Positions 1 to 6,518 of a stretch of DNA of 7,157 nt are shown piece by piece (the stretch's first letter is position 1; the number at the start of each line of letters is the position of its first letter). The position numbers and the translations under genes were made by a program. The notes below the pieces were generated by a model. It was not told the DNA's origin. It worked only from the letters and a program-made list of their open reading frames with translations, and did not search any database. Source of the DNA: Bacillota bacterium (GTDB taxonomy: Bacteria; Bacillota; Clostridia; Lutisporales; Lutisporaceae); contig JAEXXN010000426.1 in assembly GCA_023405875.1 (NCBI GenBank), forward strand, positions 1 through 7,157, written 5' to 3'.

Positions 1-36
1 ATTGACTCTTTAATATGATTTCATGGAGTGATTAAA

Positions 37-132
37 ATGGAAATCGACTTTGTAGTGGGAAAGGTATCGGACAGCCTTTCCATCGAAAATTTACTATTTG
101 AAAAGTGGGGAAATAAAAATGAAGAAATTTAA
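37..132 (+). CDS. Possible small ORF (31 aa) overlapping the binding-protein gene
   Basis: This is a short open frame with a credible ribosome binding site, GGAGTG at 25-30, six bases before its ATG. It encodes 31 residues, beginning MEIDFVVGKV and ending in a charged stretch (KWGNKNEEI). It has no signal peptide and no motif I recognise. It is not the tail of a longer upstream gene, because its frame has a TGA at 16-18. Its stop lies 14 bases inside the following lipoprotein gene (start 119), an arrangement that would allow translational coupling. It could be a leader peptide, a small protein, a decayed gene start, or chance. No function is assigned. Confidence 0.3.
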   Translation: MEIDFVVGKVSDSLSIENLLFEKWGNKNEEI

Positions 133-1081
133 TAAGCTTATGATTATATGTACAGCGGTAATGCTTCTGATATCACTCACGGCCTGCTCTTCTCCAAACA
201 ACGGCCCCGAGCCTGGAGGGGAGAAGGTGGCGAAGGATTTGAACTTTGGGGCAGTAGGCTCTGTTGAGGTCATACCGATAATAATTGCGGAAGAAAAGGG
301 TTATTTTGAAAATGAGGGCATAAAGGTCAATTTTCAGTCCTTCAAAAGTGCGAAGGACAGGGATGCGGCATTTCAAAGCGGAACTCTTGACGGTATAATA
401 TGTGATGAAGTGGCTGTAGCCCTTTATCAGAATGCCGATTTTGACGTAAAGATAACAGGCTATACCGATGGCAACTTCATGCTCATAGCCAACCCTGAAT
501 CAGGAATAAAGTCAATAAGCGAACTGAAGGGCAAAAGCATTGCTATTTCAGAAAAGACCTGCATAGAATATACACTGGATACAATATTGGAAAAGAATTC
601 TCTTCTAGGGTCGGATGTACAAAAATCCATGGTTCCGGCCATACCTACAAGGCTTGAAATGCTCCGCACCAATAAGGTAAATGCCGCATTGCTGCCTGAG
701 CCCTTCTCGACCCTTGCAATCAAAGACGGAGGGATACTGCTTGGGAGTGCAAATGCTTCAGGAATATATACTTCGGTAACGGCCTTCACACAAGCTGCAA
801 TTGATAGCAAAGCTGCTGAAATCAAAGCTTTCTTCAGGGCCTACAACAAAGCTGTGGATTATGTAAACAGTACTCCCATTGCTGAATATGAAGATATAAT
901 TATAAAAACCGTAGGCTATCCGGAGGATATGAAAGGAAAGATAGAGCTCCCGGAATTCAGAAAAAATGCTCTGCCCGAAGAAGCAGACATCAAGGCGGTC
1001 ATAACATGGGCTGCAAAAAACAACTTATTGAAGAAAGAGCTTAGCCCCAAGGATTTGACAAGCAGCATAGCAGTTGATTAA
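119..1081 (+). CDS. ABC transporter substrate-binding lipoprotein, NitT/TauT (NMT1/THI5-like) family
   Basis: This is the extracytoplasmic solute-binding subunit of the importer encoded here and by the next two genes; it should deliver a small molecule to the permease. I chose ATG 119 (320 aa): GGGG at 107-110 is a suitable ribosome binding site, and this start gives a classic lipoprotein signal. The signal has a KK at residues 2-3, a hydrophobic core at about 7-20 and lipobox L-T-A-C with Cys23 as the lipidated residue. A TTG at 98 in the same frame would add seven residues and is less likely. The mature part shows family hallmarks: AEEKGYFENEGI at about 58-68, a S-I-S-E-L-K-G-K segment near 132-139 and P-T-R-L-E-M-L-R-T-N-K-V-N-A-A-L-L-P-E-P at 176-195, which matches the 'gene dosage of residues then pePf' region of SsuA/TauA/ThiY-like proteins. 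No yeast-type CCCFC thiamine-synthase motif is present. The substrate cannot be assigned. Confidence 0.92.
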   Translation: MKKFNKLMIICTAVMLLISLTACSSPNNGPEPGGEKVAKDLNFGAVGSVEVIPIIIAEEKGYFENEGIKVNFQSFKSAKDRDAAFQSGTLDGIICDEVAVALYQNADFDVKITGYTDGNFMLIANPESGIKSISELKGKSIAISEKTCIEYTLDTILEKNSLLGSDVQKSMVPAIPTRLEMLRTNKVNAALLPEPFSTLAIKDGGILLGSANASGIYTSVTAFTQAAIDSKAAEIKAFFRAYNKAVDYVNSTPIAEYEDIIIKTVGYPEDMKGKIELPEFRKNALPEEADIKAVITWAAKNNLLKKELSPKDLTSSIAVD

Positions 1082-1097
1082 TTTCCGGAGGTGACTC

Positions 1098-1853
1098 ATG
1101 CTTGAGATAAAGGACCTCTCTGTAAGCTATAAGTCCAAAAATAATAGTGTGGAAGCATTAGGCCCTATAAGTATGGAGATTGAGTCGGGAGACATTATCG
1201 CCATTATAGGGCCTTCGGGCTGCGGAAAATCTACGCTGCTGCATGTATTGAGCGGGATAATCAGGAACTATGGGGGACAAGCAGCCTTGAACGGCGAAGT
1301 GCTGGACCCCAAGGTCCATGATATCGGCTTCATACCTCAGAATTTTGGGCTCCTCCCCTGGAGGAACGTTGAAAAAAATTGCCTGCTTTCACTCAAAATA
1401 AAGAAAAAGACTATTAGCAGCGAGCTCAGAGAGAGAATCGATTACATTATGAATAAATTGAACATCAATGATCTGCGGGACAGGTACCCTAAGGAACTGA
1501 GCGGGGGACAGATGCAAAGAGCGGCAATAGCGCGAGCTTTTATAATGAATCCCGACCTGCTGCTGATGGATGAGCCCTTCTCGGCTTTGGACGCTCTTAC
1601 CAGGGAGGAAGCCCAGGAGCTTTTTATTGATGTGTGGAACCAGTACAAGCCTACGACGGTATTTGTAACCCATAGCATTGAGGAAGCCATATATATGGGG
1701 AAAAAAATCGTAATAATGTCCCATTGCCCCGGAATTATTGTAGAAACAATAGAAAACCCTCTTTTTAACACAGAGGATCTGAGACAAAATGAGGAATACC
1801 TCAGATTGTCGTCACATATCAGGAGTATAATCAAAAAGGGATGGATAATATGA
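1098..1853 (+). CDS. ABC transporter ATP-binding protein, NitT/TauT family
   Basis: This is the cytoplasmic ATPase that powers the importer (251 aa, normal length for the family). All core motifs are intact: Walker A GPSGCGKST at 38-46, Q-loop Gln81 in IPQNFGLLPWR, signature LSGGQ at 134-138, Walker B LLLMDEP with Asp158 and Glu159, D-loop SALD at 162-165, and switch His192 in VTHS. The LLPWR after the Q-loop is typical of the nitrate/sulfonate/taurine branch (SsuB, TauB, ThiZ). The start is supported by GGAGG at 1087-1091, six bases before ATG. The gene begins 16 bases after the binding-protein stop, and its stop overlaps the permease start, so the three are one operon. The sequence shows an active ATPase but does not reveal the cargo. 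Confidence 0.97.
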   Translation: MLEIKDLSVSYKSKNNSVEALGPISMEIESGDIIAIIGPSGCGKSTLLHVLSGIIRNYGGQAALNGEVLDPKVHDIGFIPQNFGLLPWRNVEKNCLLSLKIKKKTISSELRERIDYIMNKLNINDLRDRYPKELSGGQMQRAAIARAFIMNPDLLLMDEPFSALDALTREEAQELFIDVWNQYKPTTVFVTHSIEEAIYMGKKIVIMSHCPGIIVETIENPLFNTEDLRQNEEYLRLSSHIRSIIKKGWII

Positions 1854-2593
1854 AGTCAAAGAGTAAGCTCAAGCTGTTTCTGCAGGGCTTTATAATGGTT
1901 AATATATTATGGTATCTGTTGGCCGTAATAGCCGATACCCGGGTGCTGCCCACCCCTGTTGCGGTTTATCTTGATTTGAACGGGCTGTACGATAACAGGC
2001 TTCATATCCATATTTTGATAAGCTTGTACAGGGTGCTGTGCGGTGTCGGAATATCACTGCTCCTGGGAGTATCCGCCGGATTGCTTATGGCTTATTCCGG
2101 GACCTGGAACAAGGTGCTGAATCCCTTGGTCTACTTTACATATCCCGTCCCCAAAACAGCGCTGCTTCCGGTAGCCATGCTGCTTTTTGGCCTGGGGGAT
2201 ATTTCAAAGATACTGATAATAGTGCTTATATTGGTATTCCAGGTAATCATAGCAGTAAGAGATGCAGTACTGGACATCCCCGATGAGACCTACAATCCCA
2301 TAAGAAGCCTTGGGGCATCCAGGCTTCAGATATTCAGGTACATAACCATTCCCGCAATACTGCCGGCAATGCTCACAAACCTGAGACTGTCCATAGGGAC
2401 AGCGCTTTCCATATTGTTTTTTGCCGAGGGCTATGGGACACAATACGGTATAGGGTATTATATACTGGATGCATGGACAAGAATAGATTATACGGGAATG
2501 TATGCCGGTATTGCAGCAATAAGCCTTTTCGGATTTGTCCTGTTTGTTTTGATCGATATGCTGGAAGAGGCGGTCTGCAAATGGAAGGCATGA
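1850..2593 (+). CDS. ABC transporter permease, NitT/TauT (BPD inner-membrane) family
   Basis: This is the membrane channel subunit of the importer; it probably works as a homodimer, since only one permease gene is present. With ATG 1850 it has 247 aa. This start overlaps the ATPase stop as ATGA (1850-1853), the usual coupled arrangement, and AGGG at 1837-1840 is suitably placed. An in-frame ATG at 1841 would add three residues but sits directly against its GGG. Hydrophobic segments are visible near residues 10-28, 58-81, 93-114, 118-138, 178-193 and 217-236. The cytoplasmic EAA-type coupling loop is at about 146-172 (DETYNPIRSLGAS, then ITIPAILP), with the conserved Gly155 and Pro168. Segment R-V-L-P-T-P near 31-36 matches the 'lPsP' region of SsuC/TauC-like permeases. 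The substrate is unknown. Confidence 0.95.
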   Translation: MKSKSKLKLFLQGFIMVNILWYLLAVIADTRVLPTPVAVYLDLNGLYDNRLHIHILISLYRVLCGVGISLLLGVSAGLLMAYSGTWNKVLNPLVYFTYPVPKTALLPVAMLLFGLGDISKILIIVLILVFQVIIAVRDAVLDIPDETYNPIRSLGASRLQIFRYITIPAILPAMLTNLRLSIGTALSILFFAEGYGTQYGIGYYILDAWTRIDYTGMYAGIAAISLFGFVLFVLIDMLEEAVCKWKA

Positions 2594-2595
2594 AA

Positions 2596-2627
2596 TAATA
2601 CCTATATTGAACGCACTTGGGGTATTA
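2596..2627 (+). repeat. Weak inverted repeat after the transporter operon
   Basis: TAATACC (2596-2602) is the exact reverse complement of GGTATTA (2621-2627), with an 18-base gap. It begins three bases after the permease stop. No T-run follows, so it is not a convincing intrinsic terminator. Transcription may continue into the U32 gene. Confidence 0.3.
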
Positions 2628-2662
2628 AACAGGGTATAGTGAAAATCAATGAGATCAAGGAA

Positions 2663-2713
2663 ATATTTACGCGAAACTTGAATTGTATATGTAAAATGCT
2701 TTTCGCGAAATAT
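2663..2713 (+). repeat. Imperfect inverted repeat just upstream of the U32 ribosome binding site
   Basis: The left arm 2663-2676 (ATATTT, a bulged A2669, CGCGAAA) pairs with the right arm 2701-2713 (TTTCGCG, AAATAT). This gives 13 base pairs with one bulge around a 24-base loop. The right arm ends two bases before AGGAGG (2716-2721). It could be an operator for a dimeric regulator or a 5' untranslated hairpin affecting translation of the U32 gene. No clear promoter pair could be placed in this 132-base gap. The repeat is seen directly; its role is inferred. Confidence 0.55.
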
Positions 2714-2725
2714 ACAGGAGGAAAT

Positions 2726-4663
2726 ATGGCCAGGTTTTTTAATAATAAAAAAATTGAACTGTTAGCTCCTGCCGGCACCATGGAGACCTTCAGAAGCATG
2801 GTAAAGGCAAATTGCGACGCCATCTACCTTGGGGGCAAATCCCTGAATATGAGGATGATCCGGAAGGGTTACAATCTGAGCGATGAGGAAATAGAAGAAG
2901 CGGTCAAGCTGGCTCATGAGGCCGGCAAAAAGCTTTACATTACAGTAAACAATATGATGAACGACTATGAAATCGGTGAAGCCGCTGAATACCTTAATTG
3001 GCTGAACGGTATAAGGGTTGATGGGATAATAATTCAGGACGTGAGCATTTTGCAGCTTTGCAGGGAACACAAGCTGAACGGCTTTGAAATACATTCATCT
3101 GTCATGATGAATGTACATAATATTGAATCTGTGAAAGCACTCCGGGAGTGCGGAGTGTCAAGGGTGGTCCTGTCAAGGGAAATGGACCTGAAGACTGCAA
3201 AGAATCTGCAGAATGCAACCAGCATTGAAACAGAATATTTTGTCCACGGAGATATGTGTACCGTAAATGGCGGCAATTGCTACTACAGCAGCCTGCTTTG
3301 GGGCAACAGCTCCAACAGGGGACGATGCTTCAAGCCTTGCCGGTGGGGGTATAAGATAAAGAAGGATGGCCTTTTATATCCGACAGAGTATCCCCTTGCT
3401 GCAAAGGATATGTATATGTATGAGCACATACCCGAGCTTATAGAGGCCTGCGTTACCTCCTTCAAGATAGAAGGTCGCATGAGAGAAACAGACTTTATAG
3501 TTGAGCTTGTAAACACCTATGGTGAGGCCATAGACAGATATATAGAAGACCCCATAAGCTTTGACAGGAAAAAGCAAGCCCGGGAATTGTATGAGAAACG
3601 CAAAAGGGATTTTACCACCGCTTATGCCTTCGGAAGGCCCGGCCTGAACTTTATAAATACCAGGTACGAAGGTACGGGCAAATTTTATTCCACCGGGAAG
3701 GTTTTTTCCGTTCCCTCCGAGGAGCCCGCAATCACACAGCAGGTGCTTGAATCGGCGCAGGCAGAATTAAGCAGTGTTAAGAGCGGGGCAGACTGCAAAA
3801 ACAACCTGTCGGTCAAAGTAAACAGCTACGAGCAGGCCAAGCTTTGCATTGAAGCAAATGCAGACCGGGTTTATATATCCAGTGAAGTATTGCAGCCTGA
3901 TGAGTTTATGACGGTAGAACAGCTGCAGGAGCTGAAGGCTATAAAGGGGAGCACCGGGCTTTATCTTGCCCTTCCTCAGATGATGGATGAGCTGGAGTTT
4001 GATATTATGGACCATTATTTAGCCAGATATGGACATATATTCGACGGACTTCTGGTATCGAACCTGGGTGCCATAAAGAAATACGGCGGCAGCTTCAGGC
4101 TGGTATCCGATTATAACCTGAACATATATAATCACAAAGCCCTGGCTTTCTATAAAGAGCAGGGAGTCAGCGAATTCACCGTCTCAATAGAAGCAAAAAA
4201 CAATGAACTGGCAAAATTCTGCAGCCTGTCGCAGGAAGCACTGGAGCTTATAGTACATGGACCCATAAGAGTCATGTATCTGGATCATGATCTCTATGAC
4301 AATACAAAGGCTTTACAGCCTGTTGGAGCAGAAGGCAATAAATATGTAGACGACAGTATCCTGGTCATGCTGACGGACAAAGGTGAAAATCCTGTTTATA
4401 TAGACCGGAGCGGTAAAAATCACCTGTTTACAGCTAAAGAGCTGTGCCTGCTGCCGCTGATACCACACCTTGGCGCCGGCAGACCTTTAAGCTTCCGTAT
4501 AGAAGGTCAGACTTACAGCCTTGAAGAGCTGAAGTATATCATAGATATTTATCAAAGGGCAATTGCCGACAAATCAAAATGCAACGAGCTGTATGAAGGG
4601 ATGAGCTCCTGCAGGGCAGGCTTCACGCTGGGTGCTCTGTCATATAAGTTTGGTGTGGAATAG
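2726..4663 (+). CDS. U32-family protein (peptidase U32 / Fe-S RNA-hydroxylase-like), two-barrel form
   Basis: This gene encodes a U32-family protein of 645 aa from ATG 2726, which follows AGGAGG at 2716-2721. A GTG-initiated frame from 2639 would run through the upstream inverted repeat and add a tail with no family character, so I reject it. The N-terminal barrel begins KIELLAPAGT at 9-18 and includes IYLGG at 33-37. It carries the family signature around E170-Y-F-V-H-G-D-M-C178, with G-N-C184, NRGRC201 and KPC205, then SFKIEGRMR at 245-253. In studied relatives (TrhP/YegQ, RlhA/YdcP, UbiU/UbiV) four such cysteines bind a 4Fe-4S cluster used for hydroxylating tRNA, 23S rRNA or ubiquinone; 'peptidase' is mostly a legacy name. 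Residues about 361-580 look like a second, degenerate barrel without the cysteines. The length is close to E. coli RlhA (653 aa), but the target is not assigned. It shares an operon with the downstream aminotransferase. Confidence 0.93.
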   Translation: MARFFNNKKIELLAPAGTMETFRSMVKANCDAIYLGGKSLNMRMIRKGYNLSDEEIEEAVKLAHEAGKKLYITVNNMMNDYEIGEAAEYLNWLNGIRVDGIIIQDVSILQLCREHKLNGFEIHSSVMMNVHNIESVKALRECGVSRVVLSREMDLKTAKNLQNATSIETEYFVHGDMCTVNGGNCYYSSLLWGNSSNRGRCFKPCRWGYKIKKDGLLYPTEYPLAAKDMYMYEHIPELIEACVTSFKIEGRMRETDFIVELVNTYGEAIDRYIEDPISFDRKKQARELYEKRKRDFTTAYAFGRPGLNFINTRYEGTGKFYSTGKVFSVPSEEPAITQQVLESAQAELSSVKSGADCKNNLSVKVNSYEQAKLCIEANADRVYISSEVLQPDEFMTVEQLQELKAIKGSTGLYLALPQMMDELEFDIMDHYLARYGHIFDGLLVSNLGAIKKYGGSFRLVSDYNLNIYNHKALAFYKEQGVSEFTVSIEAKNNELAKFCSLSQEALELIVHGPIRVMYLDHDLYDNTKALQPVGAEGNKYVDDSILVMLTDKGENPVYIDRSGKNHLFTAKELCLLPLIPHLGAGRPLSFRIEGQTYSLEELKYIIDIYQRAIADKSKCNELYEGMSSCRAGFTLGALSYKFGVE

Positions 4664-4674
4664 GAGGTGTTATT

Positions 4675-5946
4675 ATGAGTTACATAGGACCGGAGGATAT
4701 CTTGAAGAAAAGACAGCAGTACTTTTTTCCTGCTACTTCATCCTTTTACAAGGAACCGCCGCAGATAGTAGGGGGATCTATGCAGTATCTCTTTGATCAT
4801 AACAATAAAAAATACACTGATTTTTTTGCAGGAGTATCTGTTCTGAACTGCGGCCACTCAAATCCTGAGATACTCAAGGATACCATAGAACAGCTCAGTA
4901 AAATACAGCATACCACCACCCTGTATCTCACCCAGCCCATAGTTGAGCTCGCGGAGAGACTGGCAAAGCTCCTTCCGGGCAATATCAGGAGAACCTTCTT
5001 TTGCGTAACCGGATCGGAAGCAAATGAAGGAGCAATGGCCCTCGCCAGGCTGTGCACAGGGAAGAACGGCTATATTGCATTAAAGGGCGGCCTTCACGGG
5101 AGAACACATCTGACCCTGAGCATAACAGGAATTCCCATGTGGCGTCTGGACGACAGCCTGATAAAGGAAAATATTTTTTTCATTGACAGACCATATTCTG
5201 AGGAAGGCAGCTATGAAGAAGCAATGGACAATTCACTGCGGCAACTGGAAGAAGTGCTGAAAAAACACGGGCAGGATGTCTGCGCAATGATAATGGAGCC
5301 GATACAAGGCAACGGCGGTATAATAATGTATCCTCATGACTATGTCAAAAAAGTGAAAACACTGCTTGAGGAATATAACGTACTGCTGATAGCGGATGAA
5401 GTACAGACCGGGTATGGAAGGACAGGCAAAATGTTTGCCATAGAACAGTATGATGTGGTGCCGGATATAATTGTAACTGCCAAAGCCTTAGGCAACGGCA
5501 TCCCGATCTCCACCTTCTCGACTACCGATGAAATTGCGGCAGCTTACAACAGACCTTCCGCTTCCACCTTCGGAGGCAATCCTGTAGCTGCGCAGACGGC
5601 ATTGAGCGTACTTGATTATATTGAGAAAAACAACCTGGCCGGCAGGGCAAAGGAACTGGGTGACTATCTGAAGCATGAGCTCCGGCAGCTATCCTCTCCG
5701 TACATCAGGGAAATAAGAGGCTGCGGCTTGATGCTTGGCATGCAGCTCCAGGCAATAGACCGGAGCAATACTTCCGCAGAAATCACAGATGTTATTCTGG
5801 AGGAAATGAAGGAAAGAGGCTTCCTCATAGGCAAAAATGGCTTGAACAGGGATGTACTTGCTTTTCAGCCTCCTTTGATTATTGCAAAAGAAGATATAGA
5901 CGCCATGATAGAAAATCTAAAACAAGCTCTGGACAAGTTAATTTAA
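4675..5946 (+). CDS. Class III PLP-dependent aminotransferase, AGXT2-like
   Basis: This is a fold-type I, class III aminotransferase of 423 aa, typical full length. Its start is fixed by AGGAGGTG at 4662-4669, which overlaps the U32 stop. The core is intact: GSEAN at 113-117, HGRT at 141-144, EPIQG at 208-212, ADEVQTGYGRTG at 240-251 with PLP-nitrogen Asp241, Schiff-base Lys270 in TAKALGNGIP, and phosphate-contacting Thr298 in STFGGNP. The N-terminal part (FDHNNKKYTDFFAG, then GHSNPEI) and EPIQGNGGI-MYP resemble alanine-glyoxylate aminotransferase 2 and related 'aspartate aminotransferase family' proteins. Three expected residues differ: Leu140 replaces the PLP-stacking aromatic, Asn213 the switch Glu, and Ala396 (LAFQPPL) the carboxylate-binding Arg. 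The reaction should be amino transfer to a keto acid, but donor and acceptor are unknown. An intrinsic terminator follows directly. Confidence 0.94.
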   Translation: MSYIGPEDILKKRQQYFFPATSSFYKEPPQIVGGSMQYLFDHNNKKYTDFFAGVSVLNCGHSNPEILKDTIEQLSKIQHTTTLYLTQPIVELAERLAKLLPGNIRRTFFCVTGSEANEGAMALARLCTGKNGYIALKGGLHGRTHLTLSITGIPMWRLDDSLIKENIFFIDRPYSEEGSYEEAMDNSLRQLEEVLKKHGQDVCAMIMEPIQGNGGIIMYPHDYVKKVKTLLEEYNVLLIADEVQTGYGRTGKMFAIEQYDVVPDIIVTAKALGNGIPISTFSTTDEIAAAYNRPSASTFGGNPVAAQTALSVLDYIEKNNLAGRAKELGDYLKHELRQLSSPYIREIRGCGLMLGMQLQAIDRSNTSAEITDVILEEMKERGFLIGKNGLNRDVLAFQPPLIIAKEDIDAMIENLKQALDKLI

Positions 5947-5950
5947 AGGC

Positions 5951-5979
5951 AAACTCCTTTTAACAAAAGGAGTTTTTTT
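5951..5979 (+). terminator. Rho-independent terminator of the U32-aminotransferase operon
   Basis: AAACTCCTTTT (5951-5961) pairs perfectly with AAAAGGAGTTT (5965-5975) around a three-base AAC loop. The T-run continues to 5979, giving seven T in total. It begins five bases after the aminotransferase stop and separates that operon from the rRNA operon. Confidence 0.93.
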
Positions 5980-6247
5980 ATCTTCCTATTATTATATGTA
6001 AAATTCGTATTATAACGAAGTGATAAATGTCTTCCACTTCATTAATGTAAAAAATTTTTCTACAGCCGAAAAATTTTCTGTTGATGCGTTATAATGCGGT
6101 TTATCCGGTAAGTGTATAAATTTCAATGTTTGTACATATAATTAAAACTGCTCGCCAAAAGATTACATAATGTATAGTTTAAAAGAGAAAAATAGAGATA
6201 ATCATTAAAATCAAATTTTAAACTCATTAATTTTTGAGATACTATAC
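5980..6247. other. AT-rich intergenic stretch with no gene seen
   Basis: This is the first part of the roughly 690-base gap between the aminotransferase and the 16S gene. All frames are broken by frequent stops, and no ribosome binding site with a useful frame is visible. No tRNA-like cloverleaf was seen. It contains inverted repeats: TTCGT/ACGAA (6004-6008, 6015-6019), GAAGTG/CACTTC (6017-6022, 6035-6040), a 10-bp arm pair listed separately, and TTAAAA/TTTTAA (6205-6210, 6216-6221). A TATAAT at 6090-6095 and another at 6137-6142 lack good -35 partners. Confidence 0.6.
6051..6077. repeat. Perfect 10-bp AT-rich inverted repeat in the intergenic gap
   Basis: AAAATTTTTC (6051-6060) is the exact reverse complement of GAAAAATTTT (6068-6077), with a seven-base loop, TACAGCC. 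It is not followed by a T-run and is too AT-rich for a strong terminator. It could be a curved or protein-bound site upstream of the rRNA promoters; no function is evident. Confidence 0.5.
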
Positions 6248-6276
6248 TTTACTCGCCCAAAATTATATGTTATATT
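6248..6276 (+). promoter_or_regulatory. Candidate rRNA promoter, most upstream (extended -10)
   Basis: -35 TTTACT (6248-6253) and -10 TATATT (6271-6276) are separated by exactly 17 bases. TG at 6268-6269 makes an extended -10 element. The -35 matches consensus at four of six positions and the -10 at five. The surrounding DNA is very AT-rich, so a chance match is possible; it is weaker than the two downstream promoters. Confidence 0.4.
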
Positions 6277-6319
6277 TTTAAATATTCTCGCGATACAGCT
6301 CTGGGATAAAAACTTCCAG

Positions 6320-6348
6320 TTGACTGCGGAGGATAATCATGTTACGAT
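6320..6348 (+). promoter_or_regulatory. rRNA operon promoter (middle of the series)
   Basis: -35 TTGACT (6320-6325) and -10 TACGAT (6343-6348) have an ideal 17-base spacer. It lies about 290 bases before the 16S gene on the same strand, as expected for the first strong promoter of a tandem rRNA pair. Transcription would begin near 6355. Confidence 0.7.
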
Positions 6349-6452
6349 ATAGTTCTGCTGCAAAACAGCGTTGCCAACAAGACAGTAAAGAGCATCAAGA
6401 CATAATGTTAAGGCAATATTATGAAAATGTTAAAAAACCATGAATTACCTTA

Positions 6453-6481
6453 TTGACAACGTGAAAACCTTATGGTAACAT
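6453..6481 (+). promoter_or_regulatory. rRNA operon promoter, proximal
   Basis: A consensus -35 TTGACA (6453-6458) and a -10 TAACAT (6476-6481) are separated by 17 bases. It lies about 155 bases upstream of the 16S 5' end, the usual distance for the proximal rRNA promoter, and before the boxA-like motif. Transcription would begin near 6488. Confidence 0.8.
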
Positions 6482-6518
6482 AATAAACGTCGCTGAAACA
6501 AATGGCGGCAGAAAATGA

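Noticed and set aside
1..36. A promoter or riboswitch for the transporter operon in the first bases (TTGACT at 2-7, TATGAT at 14-19).
   Set aside because: The two hexamers are too close to form a pair, and the needed upstream sequence is outside the window.
98..118. TTG start at 98 for the substrate-binding protein.
   Set aside because: It would place seven extra residues before a complete lipoprotein signal peptide; ATG 119 has its own GGGG ribosome binding site.
460..825. Minus-strand open frames opposite the transporter, U32 and aminotransferase genes (for example 460-825, 1389-1834, 2762-3094, 4797-5057).
   Set aside because: Each lies fully inside a well-supported plus-strand gene, lacks family motifs and has no operon context.
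2639..2725. Longer GTG start for the U32 protein at 2639, adding 29 residues.
   Set aside because: The added part runs through an inverted repeat and has no family similarity. ATG 2726 follows a clear AGGAGG and begins directly at the family's ELLAPAG region.
6339..6443. A 34-codon frame starting ATG 6339 with GGAGG at 6328-6332.
   Set aside because: The ribosome binding site and start lie inside the spacer and -10 region of the rRNA promoter at 6320-6348, so transcripts from that promoter would lack them. The peptide has no recognisable character.
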